Shown: piece after piece, positions 55,686-64,000 of the stretch
Layout: each line of letters starts with the position of its first letter
Numbering within the stretch: the first letter of the stretch is position 1
Assembly (NCBI GenBank): GCA_951640165.1
Contig: OX621257.1
Span: 8,691,201 to 8,755,200 of the forward strand
Direction of reading: 5' to 3'
Origin: Pseudoips prasinana
Taxonomy: Eukaryota > Arthropoda > Insecta > Lepidoptera > Nolidae
DNA length: 64,000 nucleotides
Made by a program: the position numbers and the translations under genes
Notes under the pieces: generated by a model
The model's input: only the letters and a program-made list of their open reading frames with translations
The model's database searches: none
What the model was told of the DNA's origin: nothing

Positions 55686-56474
55686 TATGTCAAATTCACT
55701 TTTTTTTTAAATACTCCCAAAGATGAAAGCGGTCTTTTGGAGAGAGCTTTTTCTTGTTTCAAATAGGTTTGGTGGGTAGGGTAGCTAGTGTAGTGTCCTA
55801 GGTAGCAGGATCGCGTTGGCCTCTTAACCCCTGATCGTAAGTGCTAATGATCACACCCCCTTTGTAGTTTCCGTCTTTTAGTTCAACGGCCTCCTGAGTT
55901 GTGACCCGAATCCCATAATGGTGTCCTCAGGATTTGTCGTTTTAGTTAAACTACGGGCTGAGAGTTTTATGCGTTCGCCAATTGCTCGGTGTCTACAATT
56001 TATAATATAGTACTCAATTTTAAAATATGTAGTAGCAAAAAAGCATTAATTAAATATCAATGTTATTTAAATTTTAATGTTTTAATTCATAAATTTAAAA
56101 AAATATCTAATGTGATAAAACAGACAGCATGGACCGACTAGTTATAAAATTTTGTTTTTTTTTTATATTATATTAGACTATTCTGCTGTATTGTGAGCGT
56201 GATAAGTACAAGTGTATGTTAATACCCAAGTGCTGAGTATTTTTTTAATTCCGAAGTTCTTGCAATGACGCGATTTAAACTTCATGTAATACATGCCAAA
56301 TATAATCGAGACTCATCTTGTGACTCAGTTTCTAGCGGATTCGCTGAAGTTCATTGATGCTATGCTATGAGGCTAGGAAGGTATGAGAAAAATTTGGTGA
56401 ATTCAATTTGTGTCCATTTGAAAGTTTTGGTTGTTGATTTGCTTCTCTACTACGTACAAAAAGAAAGAATTTAG
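55686..56474 (+). pseudogene. Degenerate second copy of Osiris exon B, split by an insertion
   Basis: Part 1 (about 55686-55767) matches parent 55228-55290: 'agatgaaagcggtcttttgg' against 'agatgaaggcaggtcttttg'. Part 2 (56251-56474) matches parent 55289-55495, from 'gaagttcttgcaa' through 'gcggattcgctgaagttcat' and on into the parent's intron ('aatttgtgtccattt'). In the parent frame the codon after FLQ is a TGA and further indels follow, so it is not functional. The signal-peptide region has no counterpart. Between the parts is an unrelated, unrecognised block of about 480 bp (55768-56250). Confidence 0.75.
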
Positions 56475-56844
56475 TTTGTTTTTGGGTTTAAACTTAAGGC
56501 CCTCCCTGGTTGTGTAGGTACTCATTTATGCGCACGTGGTTCCATTGTTGAGTGAAAGTTAGTGCGGTTTATTCCCATTGGAACAGTATAAAGATTTTTT
56601 TTGTATGTGCTGAGATCTACTGTTATGGATATGACTTGTGCGTAAGCAATAAAAATATTAGTCGGCCATATTGCAAGAAAGGCTACGACACTGTCATCCT
56701 TCATATGGGAACTCGTTAATTTGATCTGCCGGTGTTTATTATTTGTAGTTATATTTATTTATACTTGTAAGCAATTTTTGCTGAAACAAAATTGCCTAAC
56801 CATTGTCATCTTATATATAGCTATAGTCTTATATATAGCTAAGA
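56475..56844. other. No gene seen
   Basis: AT-rich; the minus-strand ORF 56522-56704 has no recognisable domain. Confidence 0.4.
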
Positions 56845-56940
56845 TAAACAGATTAACTCCGTACGAAGGTAATGCTTAGAAATTAAACCACATTAGGTTT
56901 AATTTCTAAGCATTTCCTTCGTTCGGAGTTAAACTGTTTA
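56845..56940. mobile_element. Palindromic MITE, 96 bp
   Basis: Arms 56845-56889 and 56896-56940 pair over 45 bp with three mismatches around a 6-nt loop. Confidence 0.75.
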
Positions 56941-56949
56941 ACATGATGA

Positions 56950-57540
56950 TTATTATTATTATATAACATGTTTATTACCACTATTATTTACAATATATTA
57001 TATAAGAGAATTTCGATACGAATACAATTTATAAAATATATGGGCTACATGGAGAGATTTTTTCCGAACAATCCTGGCATTCGCCAGCAAAACCGCCTTC
57101 TGCATGTAACTCTCCAGCCAGATATCAAGCACTAAACTTGCAAGGTTGATTTTCAGGGATTTAGGAATAACTCCATTTGTGGATATAACAATAGGTATGA
57201 TCGCAGGTCTTTCGGTTCTCCAAATTTGCGCATATTCAAAACTCAGATCAAGGTATTTTGAAATCTTTATTTTTTCTGCGTTAGATATGTTTTCATCATA
57301 TGGTATTGTTATATCCACAAAGGATGTCTTTTTCGTTTGTTTGTTAATGACGACAATATCGGGTCGATTGGCACCTGCCCTTCGGTCAGTCAGCACAGGA
57401 TGGTCCCAGTATATTTTAAACCTGTCATTTTACAAGACCGCTTCAGGATTATATTTGAAGTACGGCACTCTTGGGCCCGGCAGAAGTGAATATGATATCT
57501 ATATTATGAATAAGTACCTAGTTGATCAACCTCGCTGATT
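56950..57540 (-). mobile_element. Dong/R4-like LINE, 3' end at a TAA microsatellite
   Basis: The minus-strand ORF C-terminus holds a restriction-like endonuclease signature: 'WDHPVLTDRRAGANRPDIVV', 'KTSFVDITIPYDENI', 'ISKYLDLSFEYAQIWR' and 'AIIPIVISTNGVIPKSL', ending at TAA 57000-56998. The RPD...D-I-x-x-P pattern is that of R4/Dong-type retrotransposons. One in-frame stop lies just before this region ('AVL' then TAA, near 57430). The 3' UTR is only about 35 bp and runs straight into (TAA)n on the minus strand (56950-56962). The 5' end is truncated near 57540. The plus-strand ORF 57146-57538 is its antisense shadow. Confidence 0.75.
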
Positions 57541-57691
57541 GCTTACGGACCCGGTAGAGCAACTGGTTATGTGGACCTCTACAATTAAATTCGTTCTTAA
57601 GTACAGTTAGACAATCAACTTTTAATTGGTAAATGGTTTGATTCTATGCGGAGTGATTTTTTAGTTTATCGTGGAAAATATTATAAAACTA

Positions 57692-57985
57692 CTAGCTGTG
57701 CCCCGCAGTTTTACCCGCGTTAAATTTTATAAATTATCATAGCTCCACCCCCGTAGGTGACAGCGTGATAATATGTTGACCCGACCTCTTAGGAATATTC
57801 ATGCAAATTTGAAGTAAATCCATGCAGTACTTTTTGAGTTTAGCCCGGGCATACATACAGACAAACAGAAACTATATTAATTTTTGGCTTCGATAACGAT
57901 TTTAGACCACGTCCCAAGTATCCTTTTAAAAAAAATTCAATGTACAGTTTTGGCTTTCCTACGATTTTATTATATGTATAGATAA
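57692..57985 (-). mobile_element. Helitron-like subfamily 2, minus strand
   Basis: Opens ACTAGCTGTGCCCCGCAGTT, contains 'ccgtaggtgacagcgtgata' and 'gtaaatccatgcagtacttt' and ends 'ttttattatatgtataga'. A small deletion removes part of the middle. Confidence 0.7.
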
Positions 57986-58089
57986 CATTATATACAGGTC
58001 ACGAATAACGTTATTTAATTGCTTCCAAGACAATATTTATATACATTTAATTAAAGGACTTTGGTATTTTATATACATATAATTATAAA

Positions 58090-58390
58090 TAATATAATTA
58101 ATACTACTTTATTGCGTCATATAATATACAGTTCAGTAAAATAAATGACAGTAATATCCATGCAATAGGCGGCCTTATCGCTAAAAGCGAATTAACGGAC
58201 ATAAAGAACAACCTGACTCAGCACTACTACTTATGGGTCACACAAATAGTTGTACTGTGCGTCAATAGGAACCCAGGACAGGAAGTGGCGAGTCGACTCC
58301 TATTTGATCATGAGAGTGAGAGAATAAAAGGTGCACCTTTATTTGAGTAAACACTTGTGCACTATAATGTCTCAGATTGGCCGCCATGTC
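58090..58390. mobile_element. LINE b 3' end (minus) followed by SINE A and B scraps
   Basis: 58090-58200: 'ctactttattgcgtcatata' and 'gcaataggcggccttatcgc', related to 32445-32530. 58225-58265: a reversed SINE A scrap ('atgggtcacacaaatagttg'). 58300-58390: the SINE B 3' end ('atcatgagagtgagagaata', 'cacttgtgcactataatgtc'). Confidence 0.5.
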
Positions 58391-58494
58391 CAAGATTCAA
58401 TGAGCAAAAGATTTCATAAATAAAATAAATAATTTTATATTTTATTTATTAGGTTTTATCTTACTTAAAACAAGTTATGTCAAATTTGACTATC

Positions 58495-58735
58495 ATCATC
58501 ATCATAATCATATCAGCCGAAAGACCTCCACTGCTGTACAAAGGCCTGCCCGATTATGGCATATCCTCCCAAATAGAACTATATTTTAAAGAAATTAATT
58601 GATCCTCAAATAGAAAAATACGGTTCTACGAGCTATGTGCCCTGCCCACTGCCACTTTAGCCTGACAATGCTCCGGGCTATGTTGGTTACTTTGGTTCAC
58701 CTGCTAAAAATATAGCTATGACTTAATTTGGATGT
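58495..58735 (-). mobile_element. RTE C-terminus and tail, minus strand, with internal rearrangement
   Basis: 'catatcagccgaaagacctc', 'acgagctatgtgccctgccc' and 'actgccactttagcctgaca' are the reverse complement of the RTE tail and HIAR region. About 50 bp of unrelated sequence replaces the WRPRTGRRS segment. Confidence 0.65.
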
Positions 58736-59796
58736 CATGAAGGATTTAGAAAACTTGCCCAATCTTCGTCATCTTCTCTAAAAAAACCATTCATTAAGAA
58801 TTATAGAAAACACAGGTCTCGCGATTCAAATGCACATAAGATCTAGACTGACTAAATTGGGGTGTTAATTCCGTCCAATATTCGATCAGAATTAGAACAA
58901 GCAATACGGACCTAAAAGTCCGGATTAAATTACGATACTCACTACATTCGGATGTTAGTTATGCATTTCGTTCAGTTCCTAATCGGAATCAAAGCAAGTA
59001 AAAAGGTTGGATCGAATTTGCATGTTATTTTGATTCAAGAAACTCGGTCTAAATTCGGGCGCTGCGTTGCTTACGTAATCCATACAATCCTAACAGAATC
59101 TGATAAAATACGGATCTAAGTAGCTTGACTGAAGTCGGATGCCGGTATATCCTCAAATCCGATTCTCATACGTGTACGATATTCCTGCCATCTCGAATTG
59201 TATTGTATTTTCTATGTATTCGAGATTTTCAGACTGAGAATAACGGTAACTAAATGTGCTTTGTAGCACTTATTTGAAACACTATTAATCGTTCAAGTCG
59301 TGTTTATAGGACTCATTTCAAACATAATGCGTAAGGCTTTAAAAAAACTTTTAAGTTCGTTTGATCATGCTAAGCAATAAACTGTGCGATAAGAATATAA
59401 ATAAAACTGTTGAATCGCACGAACAAATTACACGAAGGTTGATAAAAAGGCCAAGTTTGTTTTATATTGAGATATAACTTAAGTACGAAATGACAACATG
59501 AATATTTTACGCTATTTTTCATAAATCCTTCATAGATATTCATAATGTGGAATAAAATAAACGTCGAATATATCGAACTTTGAATCTATTAATTAGAATC
59601 ATTTATTACAATATTTTTCCTCTTTGTTATTAAGCTCGTCTACATATATCTAATGGGATCTGATATCGCCATTTTAACCCGCTACGTGGCGCTACAGATT
59701 GCAAATTATGTCAATATCAATGACAGTGAAATATAACCATGGCTATTTTACAAATTAATTCCCTTGAAAACAGATATTCTCTTTCAATACTACACA
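58736..59796. other. No gene seen; unusual 'cggat'-rich stretch
   Basis: 58830-59200 is less AT-rich and full of short TCCGATT/AATCGGA-like words on both strands, including a small hairpin 'cggacctaaaagtccg'. No ORF or known repeat was recognised. The rest is plain AT-rich sequence. Confidence 0.35.
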
Positions 59797-59970
59797 CAAT
59801 CAAACAATAATATTATAAAAGTTTGTGAGTGTGTATGTTTGTTACTCTTTCACGCAAAAACTACCGGACGGATTTTTATGAAACGTAGTAAAATAGCTTA
59901 TACTATAATAATATATATAACACATAGGCTATAATTCAAAAAGTTTAACACGGGTGAAACCACTGCTAGT
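59797..59970 (+). mobile_element. Helitron-like element, subfamily 3
   Basis: 'aataatattataaaagtttg', 'acgcaaaaactaccggacgg' and 'cgggtgaaaccactg' followed by CTAGT. The 3' hairpin is weakened. Confidence 0.6.
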
Positions 59971-60067
59971 TCATAATATGCGTAACCTAGTTATTTTTTA
60001 AAAATAATATGGTATTGAATTTAACATTTAAATTAATTAAATTATAATATTAATAGACTAATATAAA

Positions 60068-60212
60068 TTCTACAAGATGGACCGAAGATCTTGTGCGGGT
60101 CGCTGGAAACTGCTGAATGCGAATAGCGCAAGACCGGCAATTGTGGTGATCTTTGGGGGAGGCCTTTGTCCAGCAATGGACGTCTTTTGGCTGATATGAT
60201 GATGATGATGAA
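60068..60212 (+). mobile_element. RTE C-terminus and tail
   Basis: 'ctacaagatggaccgaagat', 'cttgtgcgggtcgctggaaa' and 'cgtcttttggctgatatgat', then a (GAT)n tail. The C-terminal codons are nearly those of the 46360 copy. Confidence 0.75.
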
Positions 60213-60462
60213 TATAAATTACAATAATAAAATAATAAATAACTATACTTGTGGCAAGTTTTTTTATTGAGCGTCAAAATATTCGTCCGCGCCGTGTCAT
60301 CTACCTGCAACGTGCCCAGGAGACTAGCGGCATTTCCACGCTGGATTGCAATAATTAACATTTTCTGACGTAAGCGTCAGCTTGGTCAGGAGTTTCGTCG
60401 ACCAGGCGTTTCGATATTTGAAAATAATACGCCCATTTAATATCTTCATGATGTCAATGTTT
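60213..60462. other. Unassigned; probable repeat fragment
   Basis: The minus strand from 60361 reads 'MLIIAIQRGNAASLLGTLQV', which looks like the end of a mobile-element ORF, but I cannot name it. The remainder of that ORF comes from the antisense RTE tail. Confidence 0.35.
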
Positions 60463-61010
60463 TTAGGGTTCCGTAGCCAAATGGCAAAAAATCGGAACCC
60501 TTATAGATTCGTCATGTCTGTCTGTCCGTCCGTATGTCACAGCCACTTTTTTCAGAAACTATAAGAGCTGTACTGTTGAAACTTGGTAAGTAGATGTATT
60601 CTGTGAACCGCATTAAGATTTTCACACAAAAATAGAAAAAGAATAATAATTTTGGGGGTTCCCCATACATAGAACTAAAACTCAAAAAAAATTTTTCATC
60701 GTACCCATACATGTGGGGTATTTATGGATAAGTCGTCAAAAATGATATCGAGGTTTCTAATATAATTTTTTTCTAAACTGAATAGTTTGGGTGACAGACA
60801 CTTCCAAAGTGGAAAAACGAGTGTCCCCCCCTCCCCCGTAACTTCTAAAATGAGAGAATGATAAAACTATAAAAAATATATTAAGTAGTTTTTTTTAATG
60901 CGTCATAAATCGTAAACCGCAATTTACCTTTCATTTAATCAACTGAAATACTTGCTGCTGCGGAACCCTTCATGGGCGAGTCCGACTCGCACTTGGCCGG
61001 TTTTTTTTTA
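60463..61010. mobile_element. Repeat P, near full length
   Basis: Starts 'tagggttccgtagccaaatg', contains 'gtctgtctgtccgtccgtat' and ends 'gactcgcacttggccggttt' plus a T run. The same ends bracket 36540-36760. It is a long, non-coding interspersed repeat that I associate with Lepidoptera; superfamily uncertain. Confidence 0.65.
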
Positions 61011-61151
61011 AGACAGCGCTTGCATTAGCTAAATAACCTCCTGCATTGTGAGGCACTTAATTAAAATGGTACCCAAGGACACAAAGCATACCCAGAATAA
61101 TAAAAAATATTTATTGGTCATGTTTGGCGGGGATCAAACTCATAATAACAT

Positions 61152-61630
61152 TATGAGTTAATATTATAGAGGCGAAAGTTTGTGAGTGTGTATGTTTGTT
61201 ACTCTTTCACGCAAAAACTACCGGACGGACTTTGATGAAACTTTATTATATTATACTAGCTGTGCCCCGCGGTTTTACCCGCGTTAAACATTATAAATTA
61301 TCACAGCTCCTCCCCCGTAGGTGATAGCGTGATAATATGTAGCCTATATGTTGACCCAACCTCTTAGTAATATTCATGCAAAATTTTAAGTAAATCCATG
61401 CAGTATTTCTTGAGTTTAGCCCGGACATACATACAGACAAACAGATAAACAGACAAAAATTCTAAAAACTATATTTTTCGCTTCGATAATGATATTAGAT
61501 TACGCGCCAAGAATCCTTTTTAAAAATATTCAATGTACAGTTTTGACTTTCCGACGATTTTATTATATGTATAGTTTAGGCTATAATTTATAAAGTTTAA
61601 CGGGGGGAAAATCTTAGGCCACAGTTAGTA
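61152..61630 (+). mobile_element. Helitron-like element split by a second Helitron
   Basis: The outer element: 61152-61253 ('agaggcgaaagtttgtgagt', 'acgcaaaaactaccggacgg') resumes at 61577 ('ggctataatttataaagttt') and ends near 'ggccacagttagt' (61629). The inner element, minus strand, 61256-61576, is a complete subfamily 2 copy opening ACTAGCTGTGCCCCGCGGTT. Confidence 0.75.
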
Positions 61631-61639
61631 TAATATACT

Positions 61640-61810
61640 GGGTTATTCACACACGGCTATCTCATCCCAAACGAAGCAGAGCTTGTATTATGGAAACCTA
61701 ATAACTGATAAATACGTATACTACTTATCTTTTAGTAAATACATTTTAGTAAAAATAATTACAGTCAGACTAAGGACAAACGGATATGTTCATACACACA
61801 AATATCTGTC
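61640..61810 (-). mobile_element. SINE family C, 5'-truncated
   Basis: 'cggctatctcatcccaaacg', 'agagcttgtattatggaaac' and 'catacacacaaatatctgtc' on the plus strand. It stops before the tRNA-like head, at the mariner fragment. Confidence 0.7.
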
Positions 61811-61818
61811 CTGTACCT

Positions 61819-61911
61819 CACCTTCTGTAACATTTTCAGTGACTCCGAACACGAAATTCCATTAGCGATGCAAAATTTAAGACAAACTCTTTGTTCGATA
61901 TTTTTGGTCAT
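61819..61911 (-). pseudogene. mariner transposase, N-terminal fragment
   Basis: From ATG 61911-61909 the minus strand reads 'MTKNIEQRVCLKFCIANGIS', then 'CSESLKMLQK'. This is the N-terminal helix-turn-helix start of mariner transposases (the IEQR-x-x-x-KFC-x-x-x-G-x-S-x-x-E-x-L-x-ML pattern). The frame then runs into SINE C, so the catalytic domain is lost. The longer ORF beginning at 61995 includes 28 codons of the mariner 5' region. Confidence 0.75.
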
Positions 61912-61995
61912 TATGAAATTCGCAATACACACTATACATGATATTACTAAAACCAGCACTGTATTTAATATAAATAACAGATGCAACTCAAACAC

Positions 61996-62633
61996 TGCGC
62001 CAAAATGGAAAACAGTTTTGCCAATCTAACAACAGCAAAAAAAACAAAAATTTGAATTTGGAACCATAAACAAATCATCCATTCCCGATACTTTTTTGAC
62101 TGAATGTACGAATAATTTTGTCTTCAGATTTTAATATAATAATTTGATTTTGTCTACATCTGTTAATAACGTGGACCCAATTTCTTAGGTAGCAGTTGGA
62201 TAGATATCACCCTGATCGTTCAGGCCTATAACATTCCGAACGGCAGAGCAGAACAATTGCTTACACCACTGTATCCGAGCAATATGGCTGTACATGTCTC
62301 TGTGTGAGTGACATAATTAGGGTCGTGCCTCACCATGCGTTAGGCAGCGGCTGACTCAACGTTATAGGACAATATGTACGATAGTATTTGTGTCGAACCT
62401 GTCATCGTTTTCTTATAACAGGAACCAGCGTTTTCTGTCTTTTAAGGAAATGTTTAACTAACTAGAAAAAAGGTTGAGGTACGTATTTTTCTATGTATGT
62501 ATATTGCATACACAACATTATTTACTGGTATTAATAAGACTAACTTTTATTGTTATTTTCGCGACTTAAATACCTGTAAATGATGCTGTATAATTATGAT
62601 ACACGAAGGTTTATAAGTGCGTGTATAGTTAGC
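61996..62633. other. No gene seen
   Basis: A somewhat GC-richer block (62185-62360) has no ORF or recognised repeat; the rest is AT-rich. Confidence 0.4.
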
Positions 62634-63042
62634 ATATACAACATGTAACGTAATTAACGCACACCCTCGGACACCCCAATTAGAATATTATATTGTAATC
62701 ATAATACATACACTGAATTTTTAATTCAACATGTATATGCATTGTTATTTACTTAATTAGTTTCTTGTAATAAAGTTTATTTTTCTTTATTTTGTATTGA
62801 ATGATGGAATTTGTATGAATACAAATAAAACTGCGATTTTAAATGTCTTATTACTTTGACTTACGGTCCATTTCAATTTGTTTTGACTGTACAGGGTTAA
62901 TATGACAATAATTTCCGTAGTTTTAATTACTTTGGAAAAAAATTACCTATATTAAAAATGATATGAATCGATTCAGTAAACGATTCTGATCAAACTATTT
63001 TCAGGATGTGCGTTAATTAAGTTACATGTTGTATAGTATGTT
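62634..63042. mobile_element. TIR element T1, copy 2 (inverted relative to copy 1)
   Basis: Termini 'tatacaacatgtaacgtaat' and 'ttaagttacatgttgtata' with 'taacgcacaccct' and 'aggatgtgcgttaa' inside them. The interior matches 38077-38521 in reverse complement but lacks its 28-bp duplication. Confidence 0.8.
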
Positions 63043-63164
63043 TAGCGGTTTCTCTGAAATTTTGAAAGGAATTATATAACAGTTTCGTAACTTTATTCGT
63101 GGAAATTTAGCTGAAATCGGATATTAATCTCTGAAATCTTGGAATACTTTCATTACATATTGTG

Positions 63165-63271
63165 TGTGTCGTAGTATAACGATATGTAGGTAGTATATCA
63201 GTTATCTGGTGTCCATAGTACAAGTTCTGCTTAGTTTGGGATCAGATCGACGACCATCTGATCCCAAACTA
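63165..63271 (+). mobile_element. SINE C fragment ending in a hairpin
   Basis: 'tatatcagttatctggtgtc' and 'gtacaagttctgcttagttt' are SINE C. The last 16 bp (63232-63247) recur inverted at 63256-63271 around an 8-nt spacer. Confidence 0.65.
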
Positions 63272-63576
63272 CCAAATTACTGTTAATTATGAAATTAACA
63301 GTAAAAAATGTTGCAGTCACATAATATTTTGAACAGTTAATTATGAAAATTACAGAAGAAAAATCACATAAACACATGAAAGGTATTAAGCATAAAAAAA
63401 TAACATTTAATTTAAATTTTAACGTTATTTAACTGGATCGAGTAATAAGTACAAAAATTGCTGACCAGCCAAATAATTTAATAAATTGAGATGTTATTGA
63501 ATTACCTTAAAAAAAATGTATTATCGACCAACCCAGCTTCAAACGGGTCGTTAAATGAAAGATAAAGGTTGAACTA

Positions 63577-63619
63577 GACCGACGAACTTGGATTCATAAC
63601 GAATCCAAGTTCGTCGGTC
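63577..63619. repeat. Perfect 19-bp-arm hairpin
   Basis: 63577-63595 and 63601-63619 are exact reverse complements around 'ataac'. A second, outer pair ('ggttgaacta' at 63568 and 'tagttcaactt' at 63680) suggests the hairpin is the core of a larger inverted repeat. Confidence 0.7.
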
Positions 63620-64000
63620 GGTGTTAGTAAATCGCACCAGAAAATTAGTAACATTACTCATATATTACTGTTCTGAGTTTAGTTCAACTTCATTTTACCT
63701 AATACTTACCGTTAACCAAGGAGGCTTTCGGTGGGATCGAGCCGTCTAGTAATCTACGCACCCCATTCAGAGTTCTAACCTCGGGTCTGAGCGGTTACAG
63801 ATTTGTTGTTTTTGGGATATTTCAATGTCATTTAGTTGTACTATGTGTCCAAGGAATTCGAGGTATAGATTTTTATGTGCCCGTGTGTCTTTTTTCATAA
63901 TTAAAACGGACGCTAGGAACCATTAGTTGCATTGCGTAGGTACTCTGGTAATATTCCACGGTATAGCGTAACAAACGGAAGAATGGGTACTTTGAGAAAT
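63620..64000. other. No gene seen
   Basis: Sequence to the right edge shows no ORF or recognised repeat. Confidence 0.4.

Noticed and set aside
57146..57538. 130-codon plus-strand gene
   Set aside because: It is antisense to the Dong/R4-like endonuclease ORF, which has clear protein motifs.
1..64000. CRISPR array, operon or bacterial-type system
   Set aside because: Repeats are dispersed transposons or simple sequence, no regularly spaced direct repeats with unique spacers were seen, and the genes have eukaryotic introns.

Overview
The window looks like a repeat-dense stretch of a lepidopteran (moth or butterfly) nuclear genome. It is AT-rich, and almost all of its recognisable sequence is mobile DNA: tRNA-derived SINEs, 5'-truncated non-LTR retrotransposons, Helitron-like elements ending in CTAGT after a GC hairpin, palindromic MITEs and decayed Tc1/mariner relatives. 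There is no bacterial-style gene packing, operon, CRISPR array or rRNA. This reading is from sequence alone; no database search was possible.

Only two pieces of host coding sequence are convincing. Both look like first coding exons of Osiris-family genes (DUF1676, insect secretory-pathway proteins). One is on the minus strand at 13165-13501 and one on the plus strand at 55121-55412, so the two genes are transcribed away from each other across about 41 kb of transposon-rich DNA. Both exons encode a signal peptide followed by a hydrophilic region typical of the family, and both end on the first base of a split glycine codon (phase 1) at a GT donor. The downstream exons, which would carry the hydrophobic Osiris domain, were not found and probably lie outside the window. 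Just downstream of the plus-strand exon there is a decayed second copy of that exon and its intron start, broken in two by an unrelated insertion of about 480 bp.

Layout. 0-13 kb: MITEs, Helitron-like copies, SINEs and a LINE 3' end that stops close to the Osiris splice donor. 13.2-13.6 kb: Osiris exon A and upstream region. 14-24 kb: RTE-type LINE tails, a dispersed T-rich-ended repeat, paired Helitron palindromes (17.5-17.75 kb) and several hairpins. 24-29.4 kb: three different LINE C-terminal fragments, a tandem Helitron-like dimer, a GC-rich polyadenylated retroposon and a GC-rich TIR element. 30-39 kb: SINEs, LINE tails, an internally duplicated MITE, a twin-primed RTE and a roughly 440-bp TIR element. 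39.2-42.2 kb: the largest single element, a three-exon IS630-Tc1-mariner transposon with a DD82E catalytic triad (Sailor-like), broken by a frameshift and a nonsense codon. 42.4-52.6 kb: composite SINEs, a Tc1 remnant and MITEs. 53-56.5 kb: Osiris exon B with its TATA box, surrounded by three copies of one MITE. 57-64 kb: a Dong/R4-like LINE at a TAA microsatellite, nested Helitrons, a mariner remnant and the second roughly 440-bp TIR element.

No new multi-gene system is visible. The features most worth following up are the Osiris exon duplication, the intron-bearing DD82E transposon, the long perfect palindromes built from Helitron ends, and the site-specific Dong-like insertion.
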